Under the pieces are notes generated by a model that saw only the letters and a program-made list of their open reading frames with translations, did no database searches and was not told the origin of the DNA. DNA of 64,000 nt from Porticoccaceae bacterium (GTDB lineage: Bacteria; Pseudomonadota; Gammaproteobacteria; Pseudomonadales; Porticoccaceae). Where the stretch lies: contig JAHEGD010000004.1 of NCBI GenBank assembly GCA_024639885.1, positions 171,549 through 235,548 on the forward strand, written 5' to 3'. Below, piece after piece: positions 19,399-30,053 of the stretch (the first letter of the stretch is position 1; the number at the start of each line of letters is the position of its first letter). Both the position numbers and the translations under genes were made by a program.

Positions 19399-21864
19399 TT
19401 AGAAGCTGTGAGAGAGGCGCACGCCCATGGTGCGCGGGCGAGCGTAAGAGACGCGCTGGACGTCGTTGACAAAGTTGCGGGCCACTTCGGCGCGCTCGTC
19501 GGTCAGGTTATCGACGTACATCTCAGCACTCCAGCTCTCGGTGGTGACACCGGCGGTGAGGCCGACCATCGTCCAGCTGTCGATCTTGTCGCGGTTGATG
19601 GTAATGATATCGCTGTACGACTCCGCCGAGTGAGCCACATGGGGCATCACGTGGGCGATCACACCGCCGTCGAGCGACCACTCGTAGCGGGCCTGCAAGT
19701 TGGCTTGCAGCTCCGGCGCGAAGGCCAGCTCGTCGCCCTTGCGAACATCGTCAGTGGGGGTCAATACCTTGGTGATCTCGCTGTCGAGCATCGATACCGC
19801 GCCGCTGATGGTCAGCCCTTGCAGGGCGTCGGGGGCGTAGATGAAGTCAGCCTCGACACCCTTCACTTCGGCGTCTGCCGCGTTGTCCGAGAAGAACAAG
19901 TTGGTGATGCTGGGGTCGAAGATGGTGGTCTGTAGCTTTTCGATCTCGACCATGAAGATGCTGCCGTTGAAGCGCAGCTGGCCACCGGCGAGGTCGGTCT
20001 TCCAACCCAGCTCGTAGTTCATGACGTCATCGGTATCCAGCTCGACCGGTACCGTGTAGGTACCGCCGCCGGCCAACTCAGCTACGGCGCCGCCGGGGCG
20101 GTTGATCAAGCCGGGGCGGAACCCTTCAGAGACAGTCGCGTAGTAGAGCGAATCGCTGGTTGGTGTCCAGTTGGCGGTCAACTTAAAGATAGAGCCCTTG
20201 GCCTCTGCCGGGCGGCCGTCGTTGAGCTGGGTGATATTGGTGCCGGCGCGCTGCTGATCTTCGTCGGCTCCCATGTTGTAAAACGATGAGTTGGCACTGC
20301 CGTCGAAATCGACCTCAATGTCGTAGCGGCGTGCGCCGGCAATCACCGCCCACTGGTCGCTCAACTCGAAGGTGAGCTCGCCAAACAGACCGCTCTGCTC
20401 ATCGATGCGGCGCACGTCGTTGCGGAAAATCACCCCCGCAGGGAACGGGCCGGCATCTGAGTACCAAGAGTTAGGCAGCGGAAAGTTGGGGGCAAAGCCG
20501 ACTTCGGTACTGCCCGGGTAGGTAAAGTCATTGCGCTCTTGCAGCTCTAACTTGCTGTAAAAGGCGCCGACGGTAAAGCGGGTGGCGCTGTTGAACTCAC
20601 CAGAGAGACGGAACTCGTGGGTCTGAACCTCGGTGCTGGTCTGGCTGTCAACGAACAGATTGGGCGCTTGGCAGGTTCCGCTCGGCGCATCGTCACCCGG
20701 GTAGGTTACCGACGCGTCACAGATGTAGTACGGAAGGTACTGGCCGACAAACAGGTAGTCTGAGTAGTCGACGCGCTGATCGGTATCGCGCTCGGTGTAG
20801 GCACCGGTGTAGACCATCTCCAACTGGTCGAAGCGGCCGGTTAGCGTCCAGCTGACGTTATCGAAGCCGTCTTCCATAGTGCTCTGCTCGTATTGCTGGG
20901 TCTCCAAGTCACCCAGCTCTGGGTCGGCGAAGAAGACACCGTCCGAGTCGACATCTTGGGTTGCATAACCGAGCAGCAGGTCAAAGTTTTCGTTGAGGTC
21001 AATCGCTGCGGCGATGCGGCCACCGCGATAGGTGGTGTCGTTGATGTCTTCATCGACCAAGTCGCTGTTGTCCGCCTCGAGGAAGGTGACACCACTCAGG
21101 TCGGCACCGGCCTGGAAGCCGTTGCGGCGCGCGGATACTGCCACGCCGTTGTCGCGGACGGTGCCGGCGGCGCGGAAACGAGCGCTCTCTTCAGTGGTGC
21201 GAGTACCGTGCACATTATCGATGTAGCCGCCTTTCTCGTCGTTGTAGACCACACCTCGGATAGCCACTGAGTCGCTTGCGACGACGTTAAACATAAACTC
21301 GCCGCTGTAGCTGTTGTCACCCTCTTCGGTCGAGCTAAACGAGCCCTTCAGCTTGGCGTAGTTGCCGCTGTGGTCTGGCTTGTTGGTGATCAAACGCACG
21401 GTGCCGGCCTGCGAGCTGGCGCCAAACAGGGTGCCCTGCGGGCCAGACAGCACTTCGACGCGATTCAAATCGGCGGCGTAGACATCGAGGTTGCGCCCCG
21501 GCTGCGAAAGCGGCTGCTCGTCGAGGTAGAGCGCGACATTAGGTGCCAGACCGGCAACGCCGGCAGTCGTCAGGTTGGGCGTGGTCGAGGCGACGCCGCG
21601 GATGTAGATAGTGTTTTGACCGGGGCCGCTGCCGCCGGCGGTGACGCCGGGCAGCTGCAGCAGGTAATCTTCAAAGTTGCTGATACCGAGCTGCTCGAGT
21701 GCCTGCTCGGTCACCGCAGAGACGGCAACGGGGATATCTTGGGTGGACTCAGCGCGCTTGGTGGCGGTTACCAGTACTTCCTCGATCGCTGCGCCGGCGA
21801 TGCCGGTGGCAAGAACTGATGAAGCGGCGACGACGCCGGTGAAGATTTTAGTTCGTGAAAACAC
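19399..21864 (-). CDS. TonB-dependent receptor
   Basis: Signal peptide, TonB-box-like IEEVLVTATKRAESTQDIPVAVSAV, plug domain, C-terminal ...YARPRTMGVRLSHSF; GTG start. Confidence 0.93.
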   Translation of the reverse strand: MFSRTKIFTGVVAASSVLATGIAGAAIEEVLVTATKRAESTQDIPVAVSAVTEQALEQLGISNFEDYLLQLPGVTAGGSGPGQNTIYIRGVASTTPNLTTAGVAGLAPNVALYLDEQPLSQPGRNLDVYAADLNRVEVLSGPQGTLFGASSQAGTVRLITNKPDHSGNYAKLKGSFSSTEEGDNSYSGEFMFNVVASDSVAIRGVVYNDEKGGYIDNVHGTRTTEESARFRAAGTVRDNGVAVSARRNGFQAGADLSGVTFLEADNSDLVDEDINDTTYRGGRIAAAIDLNENFDLLLGYATQDVDSDGVFFADPELGDLETQQYEQSTMEDGFDNVSWTLTGRFDQLEMVYTGAYTERDTDQRVDYSDYLFVGQYLPYYICDASVTYPGDDAPSGTCQAPNLFVDSQTSTEVQTHEFRLSGEFNSATRFTVGAFYSKLELQERNDFTYPGSTEVGFAPNFPLPNSWYSDAGPFPAGVIFRNDVRRIDEQSGLFGELTFELSDQWAVIAGARRYDIEVDFDGSANSSFYNMGADEDQQRAGTNITQLNDGRPAEAKGSIFKLTANWTPTSDSLYYATVSEGFRPGLINRPGGAVAELAGGGTYTVPVELDTDDVMNYELGWKTDLAGGQLRFNGSIFMVEIEKLQTTIFDPSITNLFFSDNAADAEVKGVEADFIYAPDALQGLTISGAVSMLDSEITKVLTPTDDVRKGDELAFAPELQANLQARYEWSLDGGVIAHVMPHVAHSAESYSDIITINRDKIDSWTMVGLTAGVTTESWSAEMYVDNLTDERAEVARNFVNDVQRVSYARPRTMGVRLSHSF

Positions 21865-21870
21865 TATTTA

Positions 21871-21894
21871 CACCTCTAATCAAAAATTGAGGTG
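21871..21894 (-). promoter_or_regulatory. SD-sequestering hairpin in the TonB receptor 5' UTR
   Basis: Minus strand CACCTC AATTTTTGATTA GAGGTG TAAATA GTG: the 3' arm GAGGTG is the Shine-Dalgarno, 6 nt from the GTG start. Confidence 0.55.
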
Positions 21895-22083
21895 CGGAGT
21901 CTACACTATTTTGAGCTGTAAATAAAATCTTCGGGAGCCAACCAACATGGACACCGGTAGTTTCGACAAGTTCAGGGCATAGGCTATTTTCAATCGAAAA
22001 AAAATAGGGCGGCGGCGGAAGGCCCTGCCTTTAATCGCAATATTTAATTAGACAACGAAAAAGCTTGTCGTAACGGCTTGTGG

Positions 22084-22938
22084 TCAGCGGCCCGCCCCCA
22101 TCAACCCACGCACCGCCGCCGGCAGATCGGCGGGCAGCACCACCAACTTGCTGTTGTCTGAGTCAGAGAGCGCCTTCATCGCCTCGACATAGCGCTCGCC
22201 GAGCAAAAAAGTAGCCGGCAGTTCTTTGTCTGAAATGGCAGCGCTGACTTTTTCGAGCGCCTCTTTGGTCGCCTCGGCGAGCACCACTTTGGCCTCGGCA
22301 TCGCGCCGTGATGCCTCTAACCGCCCTTCGGCCTGCAGGATGGCGGCTGTCTTATCGCCGTCGGCGCGCGTCACGGTGGCGCGTCGGGCGCGCTCAGCGG
22401 CAGCCTGCTCCTCCATCGCCGACTGCATGGTCGGCGATGGATTGATGTCTTGAATCTCGACGGTCTTGAGGGTGATGCCCCAGTCGGAGATATCGTCAGA
22501 GATCGTCTGCTTGAGCTGCGCCTTGATCTTGTCGCGCGACGAGAGCGCCGAGTCGAGCGCCATCTCGCCGACAATCGAGCGCAGCGAGGTCTGTACCAGC
22601 GTGCGGATAGCCAGCTCGTAATCTTCAACCCCATAGACCGCCTTCTCCGGCGAGATGATGTTGATGTAGGCGACCGCGTTGGCGATGATCACCACGTTAT
22701 CGAGGGTGATCACCTCTTGCGAGGGGATATCCAGAACGATGTCTTTGCTGGTCACCTTGTAGGCGACATTGTCGATGTAGGGGATGATAATGTTGAGCCC
22801 GGGGCCGAGCGTCGAATAGTACTTACCAAGCCGCTGCACCACCCATTTAGAGCCCTGCGGTACCAGCCGGATACCTTTGAACAGAGTGACCAGTGCCAGT
22901 AGCAGCACCGCTAATACAACAATCAAGCCATCCATCAC
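22084..22938 (-). CDS. SPFH/band-7 domain protein (stomatin/QmcA-like)
   Basis: GIRLVPQGSKWVVQRLGKYYSTLGPGLNIIIPYIDNVAYKVTSKDIVLDIPSQEVITLDNV; paired with nfeD. Confidence 0.92.
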   Translation of the reverse strand: MMDGLIVVLAVLLLALVTLFKGIRLVPQGSKWVVQRLGKYYSTLGPGLNIIIPYIDNVAYKVTSKDIVLDIPSQEVITLDNVVIIANAVAYINIISPEKAVYGVEDYELAIRTLVQTSLRSIVGEMALDSALSSRDKIKAQLKQTISDDISDWGITLKTVEIQDINPSPTMQSAMEEQAAAERARRATVTRADGDKTAAILQAEGRLEASRRDAEAKVVLAEATKEALEKVSAAISDKELPATFLLGERYVEAMKALSDSDNSKLVVLPADLPAAVRGLMGAGR

Positions 22939-22971
22939 TAGTACCTCTCAGTGGTTGAGGTCATCCGCAGT

Positions 22972-23433
22972 TCAGCTGACTGTGGTGACAATCAGTGTGT
23001 TACCCGAAATCTCTTTGACAAATACCCGGTCGCCGAGCGCAAGCGCGTCGCCACCGTCGGCAGCGATAAAGTCCCACTCGTCGTCGCCCATCAGCGGCGT
23101 TGTGAAGCGCGCCCGACCGCGGCCACCGGCGACCGGCAGGCGGATCACCTGCCCGGCCTCACCAATCGCCGCTTCGCGGGCCAATCCGGCCTTGGTGTGG
23201 TCGGCCATCAGCGGCTTTAACAGCTTGAACCAGCCAATCGTAAACAGCACAGAGAAGATCACCCAGAGCCAGAGCTGAGTGGTAAAGGTGAGCGGTGCCA
23301 GCCAGCTGATCAGGCCGACCACCAAGGCGCCGGCACCAAACCACAACAGGGTGAAGCTCGGCACAAAGATCTCGGCCATGGCGAGCAGAATACCCAGCAC
23401 TAGCCAGTGCCAGTAGAGCATCTCTAGGTTCAC
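22972..23433 (-). CDS. NfeD family protein
   Basis: Membrane protein with C-terminal OB-like domain; directly upstream of the SPFH gene. Confidence 0.85.
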   Translation of the reverse strand: MNLEMLYWHWLVLGILLAMAEIFVPSFTLLWFGAGALVVGLISWLAPLTFTTQLWLWVIFSVLFTIGWFKLLKPLMADHTKAGLAREAAIGEAGQVIRLPVAGGRGRARFTTPLMGDDEWDFIAADGGDALALGDRVFVKEISGNTLIVTTVS

Positions 23434-23642
23434 GACTGTTCACCTCGGTTGGCCAGCGGCTTGCCGCGGGAGAGTAGGTGGCGAATCAATGGCACCATCA
23501 ACACCAGCCCGACCACCACCTGTGACAGTGGCACAGCCGACATACCCGTGGCAATCAACTGCATGAAACCGACCGCGGCGAGCAGTGAACCGAGCAGGTC
23601 GAGCCAGAGCAGCCGCCAAGGGAAAGGTTGTCTGGTATTCAT
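23430..23642 (-). CDS. Small hydrophobic membrane protein, function unknown
   Basis: MNTRQPFPWRLLWLDLLGSLLAAVGFMQLIATGMSAVPLSQVVVGLVLMVPLIRHLLSRGKPLANRGEQS; 4-nt overlap with nfeD. Confidence 0.6.
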   Translation of the reverse strand: MNTRQPFPWRLLWLDLLGSLLAAVGFMQLIATGMSAVPLSQVVVGLVLMVPLIRHLLSRGKPLANRGEQS

Positions 23643-23712
23643 AGGTTCTCCGCGATTGATAAGTAACACCCAGCCCACAGTATAGGGCCAAACCAGCGGC
23701 GCTGCCGAGGGG

Positions 23713-24213
23713 CTAGCCAAACTCTAGGTCGAGCGCCATCACCAGCGCATCCTCGCGGCCGGCCAGCGGCTCGCAGCTGCGTCGGTAGTAGTCGCGGCGC
23801 TCGCCTATTTGGTTAAAGCCGACCGCGGCATAGAGCCCGATGGCAGCTAGGTTGGAGGCGCGCACCTCCAAAAACAGCGAGCTGACCGCCGCCGGCAGCT
23901 GCTCCAGCAGCGCCGTCAGCAGCGCCCGCCCGAGCCCGTGGCCGCGCCACTCTGGCAGCAGCGCAATGTTGAGCAGCTCAGCTTGGTCGGCGACCACCCG
24001 CCAGATTAAGAAACCGACCGCCACACCGTGCGGGTCAACCAGCAGCTGGGCGCCGTCCGGCGCCAAGCTCTGCTCGAAGGCGTAGCGCCGCCACGGGTCT
24101 GGAGAGGCTTGCTGTTCTATGGCCAGCGCCGCGTCGATATCGGCCGCGGCCATGGCGCGAAGCTGCCAGCCGGTCGGCAGCGCACCGCTGTTAGCCACCG
24201 CTGGCGACGGCAT
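23713..24213 (-). CDS. rimI: Ribosomal protein S18-alanine N-acetyltransferase
   Basis: GNAT fold: LLNIALLPEWRGHGLGRALLTALLEQ...FLEVRASNLAAIGLYAAVGFNQIGERRDYY. Confidence 0.92.
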   Translation of the reverse strand: MPSPAVANSGALPTGWQLRAMAAADIDAALAIEQQASPDPWRRYAFEQSLAPDGAQLLVDPHGVAVGFLIWRVVADQAELLNIALLPEWRGHGLGRALLTALLEQLPAAVSSLFLEVRASNLAAIGLYAAVGFNQIGERRDYYRRSCEPLAGREDALVMALDLEFG

Positions 24214-24937
24214 AGGGTTTTAGGCTCTGCCAGCAGCGCCGCTTGCAACCGCCGTCGGCCAGCTGAGCGGAGAGCGGCGGCAGCGCCACCTGTGCCAGCC
24301 CGGCCATTGCCCGGCCGGCGCCAGCACCGATCCGCGCCAGTAGATCGCCGTCGCTGAACAGCGCCACCCGCTTGACCGGCCGACTCTGCAGACGGGCATC
24401 CATCAGCACCGCCAAGAACTCGTGGCCGAGTGGGTCATCGGCGGCGGCCGAGCTGTCACCGGCCAACGGCCACTCGACCAGCTCCAGCGCACTGAGCCGC
24501 GGGGCGTTGAGCGCACTGGCGATATTGGCGAGCAGCTGCTGCTCTGCGTTGGTCGGCAGCTGCTGGCTGACGTCGGCGATAAACAGCCACTGCTGGTCGG
24601 CCTGCCAGAGCGCCAGCCGCAGCGGCGCTACCGGCTCGGCTGGCGGCACTGGCGCAGCCGCGGGGCTGGCCGGCGCTGACACGGTTGTAGGGGGCGTCGC
24701 GATCAGCGCTGGCTCCGCCGCTGCCGGAGTCGACCGCGCTGCAACAGGCTGCTGCGCTGCGCTCGGGCTGTCGCTACTGAGCTCGGCAAGCAGCGCCTGG
24801 GCGGCGGCCGGGGCCGCCACCTTGCTCAGTTTAGGCTGCGCCGGCGCGCTGCTGACCGCCAGCTGCCAGCTGTCGCGCGGCAGGTACTGGACCACACCGA
24901 GCGCCGCTAGGCAGTGCTGGCGCTGCTCGGTGTTCAC
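24191..24937 (-). CDS. holD: Divergent DNA polymerase III psi subunit (HolD-like) with long Ala/Pro-rich linker
   Basis: N-terminal RQHCLAALGVVQYLPRDSW resembles the HolD LQQLGITQW motif; C-terminal ALNAPRLSALELVEWPL and LPPLSAQLADGGCKRRCWQSL match HolD blocks; overlaps rimI as in holD-rimI. Confidence 0.7.
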   Translation of the reverse strand: MNTEQRQHCLAALGVVQYLPRDSWQLAVSSAPAQPKLSKVAAPAAAQALLAELSSDSPSAAQQPVAARSTPAAAEPALIATPPTTVSAPASPAAAPVPPAEPVAPLRLALWQADQQWLFIADVSQQLPTNAEQQLLANIASALNAPRLSALELVEWPLAGDSSAAADDPLGHEFLAVLMDARLQSRPVKRVALFSDGDLLARIGAGAGRAMAGLAQVALPPLSAQLADGGCKRRCWQSLKPYAVASGG

Positions 24938-24940
24938 CGC

Positions 24941-26485
24941 TTAAACGCCGCCCAGCTGCGGGTGCAGTCGGCCCGGGTTGCGCATCAAACTGAGCGCATT
25001 GAGGTAGGCTTTGGCGCTGGCCACCAGTACATCGGTGTCGGCGCCCTGGCCGTTGACGATACGGCCGTCTTTCTCTAGCCGCACAGTCACCTCACCCTGC
25101 GAGTCGGTACCCTGAGTGACCGCATTGACCGAGTAGAGCAGCAGCTCGGTGCCGCTCTCGATCATCTTCTCGATCGCTTTAAAGATGGCATCGACAGCGC
25201 CGTCGCCGTCGGCCTGAGCGCTGAACTCTTGGTCGCGGTAGCGCACCCCAATCGAGGCGGCCGGCAGCTGGCCAGTCTTGGAGACCACTTCGAGGTGGGT
25301 CAACGCGATCGACTGCTCCTCGCTGCCCATCTGCACATCGCTGACCAGCGCCTGCAAGTCTTCGTCAAAGATCTCGCGCTTCTTGTCGGCGAGCTCTTTG
25401 AAGCGGGCGAACACCTGGGCAAACTCCTCTTTGCTGTCAAAGCTGATGCCGAGTTCTTCGAGCCGCGCCGCCAGCGCCGCGCGCCCGGACAACTTGCCCA
25501 GCGAGAGCTTGTTGGTGTTCCAGCCGACATCTTCGGCCTTCATGATCTCGTAGGTTTCGCGGTGCTTTAAGATGCCATCTTGGTGGATGCCGGACTCGTG
25601 CGAGAACGCATTGGCACCGACAATCGCCTTGTTGGGCTGCACCGGAAAGCCGGTGATGCTGGAGACCAACCGCGAGGTCGGCACAATGTGTTGGGTGTCG
25701 ATGCGGGTCTCGACATCAAACAGGTCGTGGCGGGTGCGCACCGCCATCACGATCTCTTCAAGCGAGGCGTTGCCGGCCCGTTCGCCGAGCCCATTGATCG
25801 TACACTCTACCTGGCGGGCACCGTGGCGCACCGCCGCCAATGAGTTGGCGACCGCTAAGCCCAAGTCGTTGTGGCAGTGCACCGAGAAGATCGCCTTGTC
25901 GGCGTTGGGCACCGCGGCGATCACCCGGCCGATCATACTGCCGTACTCGTCCGGCTCGCCGTAGCCAACCGTGTCGGGAATGTTAATGGTACTGGCGCCG
26001 GCGTCGATCACCGCCTCGATAATGCGGCACATAAAATCAAATTCGCTGCGGCTGCCGTCTTCCAGTGAGAACTCGACGTCGTCGATCAAGTTGCGTGCCA
26101 TTTTGACCGCACCGACCGCTTGCGCCAACACCTCGTCGGGCTGCATCTGCAGTTTGTACTGCATGTGGATCGGCGAGGTCGCGATAAAGGTGTGGATACG
26201 CCCGGCGTTGGCACCGGCCAACGCCTCGCCTGCCCGCTCGATGTCACCGCGCACCGCCCGCGACAGGCTGCAGATACGGCTCTCTTTGATGGTGTCGGCT
26301 ATCGCCTTGACCGCCTCAAAATCGCCGGGGCTGGAGATCGCAAAGCCGGCCTCGATGACATCGACGCGGAGCTTTTCGAGCGATTTGGCGATACGCAACT
26401 TTTCGTCTTTGGTCATCGATGCGCCGGGGCTCTGCTCGCCGTCGCGCAAGGTGGTGTCAAAAATAATTAACGGTTGCTTACTCAT
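24941..26485 (-). CDS. leuA: 2-isopropylmalate synthase
   Basis: [27 protein letters not shown]...; 514 aa with LeuA dimer domain. Confidence 0.97.
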   Translation of the reverse strand: MSKQPLIIFDTTLRDGEQSPGASMTKDEKLRIAKSLEKLRVDVIEAGFAISSPGDFEAVKAIADTIKESRICSLSRAVRGDIERAGEALAGANAGRIHTFIATSPIHMQYKLQMQPDEVLAQAVGAVKMARNLIDDVEFSLEDGSRSEFDFMCRIIEAVIDAGASTINIPDTVGYGEPDEYGSMIGRVIAAVPNADKAIFSVHCHNDLGLAVANSLAAVRHGARQVECTINGLGERAGNASLEEIVMAVRTRHDLFDVETRIDTQHIVPTSRLVSSITGFPVQPNKAIVGANAFSHESGIHQDGILKHRETYEIMKAEDVGWNTNKLSLGKLSGRAALAARLEELGISFDSKEEFAQVFARFKELADKKREIFDEDLQALVSDVQMGSEEQSIALTHLEVVSKTGQLPAASIGVRYRDQEFSAQADGDGAVDAIFKAIEKMIESGTELLLYSVNAVTQGTDSQGEVTVRLEKDGRIVNGQGADTDVLVASAKAYLNALSLMRNPGRLHPQLGGV

Positions 26486-26533
26486 AGTAAAAATCTCTTT
26501 CTGCCGCGGCCCTTAACGGCCGCTAATCGTGAC

Positions 26534-26562
26534 GAATTCTCGCCCTAGCGGGGCCAGAATTC
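26534..26562. repeat. Inverted repeat in the leuA leader
   Basis: GAATTCT-c-GCCC-tagcg-GGGC-c-AGAATTC: 11 paired bases with a single 1x1 mismatch. Confidence 0.75.
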
Positions 26563-26589
26563 AACGGCTAATCAACGAACAGTGTGGTT

Positions 26590-26688
26590 TTAAGAGTTAG
26601 ATGCCCGCCAGGGCAGCAGACGCGCCAATGCCGCACCCAGCAGCGTGGCTAGGAGCAGAGAGAGTAGACTGTGGCGGTAGAGAGTCAT
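26590..26688 (-). CDS. 32-aa leucine-rich short ORF between pssA and leuA
   Basis: MTLYRHSLLSLLLATLLGAALARLLPWRASNS; 11 of 32 residues Leu; starts 9 nt after the pssA stop; below the length cut of the supplied ORF track. Confidence 0.4.
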   Translation of the reverse strand: MTLYRHSLLSLLLATLLGAALARLLPWRASNS

Positions 26689-26697
26689 GGCTATTAT

Positions 26698-27552
26698 TCA
26701 ATCAGCTTTTGGCCCGTATGCCAATGGCTGCTCGCTAGCCGCGCTGCTATCGGTCTGATCGGCTGGCGCTATCGGGCTGGCCTGCTCGGAGATAACCTCA
26801 TCGATCTGTTCGTCGCTGAGGTGGATGTCATCGGTCGGCGAGCCGCGCCACTTGCGGTGCAGCCACAGCAGCGGCGCCGCCGCGCAGTAACCGAGCGCAA
26901 ACAACAAGAAGAACTTGGGAGGATCCATGCTCACCAAGGCAAACCCGATAGCGATCGCAAACATCACCATAAACGGCACTTTGCCGTGCAGGTCGACCTC
27001 CTTAAAGCTGGGGTAGCGCAAGTTGCTAACCATCAACAGGCCGGCGCCGACGGTGACCAGCGCCGCCAGCAACGCCAGCGGGGTGCTCGGCTCGAGCTCG
27101 GCACCGCTCCAGATAAACGCCGCCACCACCGCCGCCGCAATTGGGCTGGGTATGCCGATAAAGTGACGCTGATCGTTATCTTTGACCTGGGTGTTGAAGC
27201 GCGCCAAGCGCAGCGCCGCACACGAGGCGTAGATGAACGCCGCCGCCCAACCGAGTTTGCCGAGCCCCTGCAACATCCAGCTGTAGCAGACAATCGCCGG
27301 CGCCACGCCAAATGAGACCATGTCGGAGAGGCTGTCGTACTGGACGCCAAAATCACTCTCGGTGTTGGTCATACGCGCCACCCGGCCGTCGAGGCCGTCG
27401 AACACCATGGCGACGAAGATCGCGATGGCGGCCATCTCAAAGTTGCCGCTAAAGCCGGCCAAGATCGCGTAGAAACCGCCAAACATCCCGGCTGTCGTCA
27501 GCAGGTTGGGCAGCAGGTAGATACCGCGCTTGCGCGCCGGTTGGTCACTCAT
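26698..27552 (-). CDS. pssA: CDP-diacylglycerol--serine O-phosphatidyltransferase
   Basis: CDP-alcohol phosphotransferase motif FDGLDGRVARMTNTESDFGVQYDSLSDMVSFGVAPA. Confidence 0.95.
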   Translation of the reverse strand: MSDQPARKRGIYLLPNLLTTAGMFGGFYAILAGFSGNFEMAAIAIFVAMVFDGLDGRVARMTNTESDFGVQYDSLSDMVSFGVAPAIVCYSWMLQGLGKLGWAAAFIYASCAALRLARFNTQVKDNDQRHFIGIPSPIAAAVVAAFIWSGAELEPSTPLALLAALVTVGAGLLMVSNLRYPSFKEVDLHGKVPFMVMFAIAIGFALVSMDPPKFFLLFALGYCAAAPLLWLHRKWRGSPTDDIHLSDEQIDEVISEQASPIAPADQTDSSAASEQPLAYGPKAD

Positions 27553-27610
27553 GGAAAATCCCGTTGGTTGTTGACAGTTTTCGCTTTATAGCTGACAGTC
27601 TACACCCTCG

Positions 27611-28399
27611 CTACCCTTGCAGGTAGCGGGCAGCGAGCGCTTCGCGCTCGGCCGGGCCGATGCCGAGCTGCTGCTCTAGGTAGTTATCGACGCTGCCAGA
27701 GAGTTCGTCGACCGACTCAAAAAAACCGGTCAAGTACTCCGGGTAGACGGCGCAGTAGGGCTCCAGCCAGCTGCGCTGCCACTCTTTGGCGCCGGCGTTG
27801 CGCAGGTGCTCTTCAATCAATCCCATCAACACTTCGGAGTCGAAATACTTACTGGTCAACATATAATCTTCGACAATCGCCTCGCGCTCGACCCCGAGCG
27901 CGGTGAGAATTAACGCCGCCGCCATCCCGGTGCGGTCTTTGCCGGCCGCGCAGTGGAACAGCGTCGCACCGGGGTCGTCGCGCAGCAGGTGGCTGAACAG
28001 CTGGCGGTAGCCCGGCACCACCTCGGCGGCGCAGTGGCGGTAGGAGTTGAGCACCAGATCGAAGGCGCGCTGGTCGCTCATGCCGCCGGCAAACAGGTAG
28101 TCCCAAAATTTGGAGACGCTGCCGATCGAAATGTCGTAGCCCTCGACCACCGTCGCCGGCAACGCCGGGGTCGGCGCCCGCTGGCGCTCCTCGGGGCGGC
28201 GAAAGTCGTGGATCTCACTGATGCCGAGCGCCGCTAACTGCTGCTGGCCGCGCTCGTCGAGCTTGGCCATGTGGCCGGAGCGATAGATCTGCCCCCAGCG
28301 CACGCTGCGTCCGTCGCGGCCACAGTAGCCGCCGATATCGCGCAGGTTGATCGCCCCCGCAAAAGCTAGATGGCGCTGGTTAACGGCACTCTGATCCAC
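27611..28399 (-). CDS. Tyrosine/lipid-type phosphatase (Y_phosphatase3 family)
   Basis: NLRDIGGYCGRDGRSVRWGQIYRSGHM and CX5R loop HCAAGKDRTGM. Confidence 0.88.
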   Translation of the reverse strand: MDQSAVNQRHLAFAGAINLRDIGGYCGRDGRSVRWGQIYRSGHMAKLDERGQQQLAALGISEIHDFRRPEERQRAPTPALPATVVEGYDISIGSVSKFWDYLFAGGMSDQRAFDLVLNSYRHCAAEVVPGYRQLFSHLLRDDPGATLFHCAAGKDRTGMAAALILTALGVEREAIVEDYMLTSKYFDSEVLMGLIEEHLRNAGAKEWQRSWLEPYCAVYPEYLTGFFESVDELSGSVDNYLEQQLGIGPAEREALAARYLQG

Positions 28400-28446
28400 G
28401 GCACACTCCTTATCGTTGGCGCTAAAGTCGCGCCGCAGAATAACAA

Positions 28447-28472
28447 AAAACGGCCCTCAAGAGGGCCGTTTT
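28447..28472 (-). terminator. Intrinsic terminator downstream of ilvC
   Basis: AAAACGGCCCTC-AAG-AGGGCCGTTTT symmetric hairpin with A/T flanks. Confidence 0.9.
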
Positions 28473-28494
28473 ACGATCTGCGCGGCTGGTTAGA

Positions 28495-30052
<1,558 letters not shown>

Positions 30053-30053
<1 letters not shown>

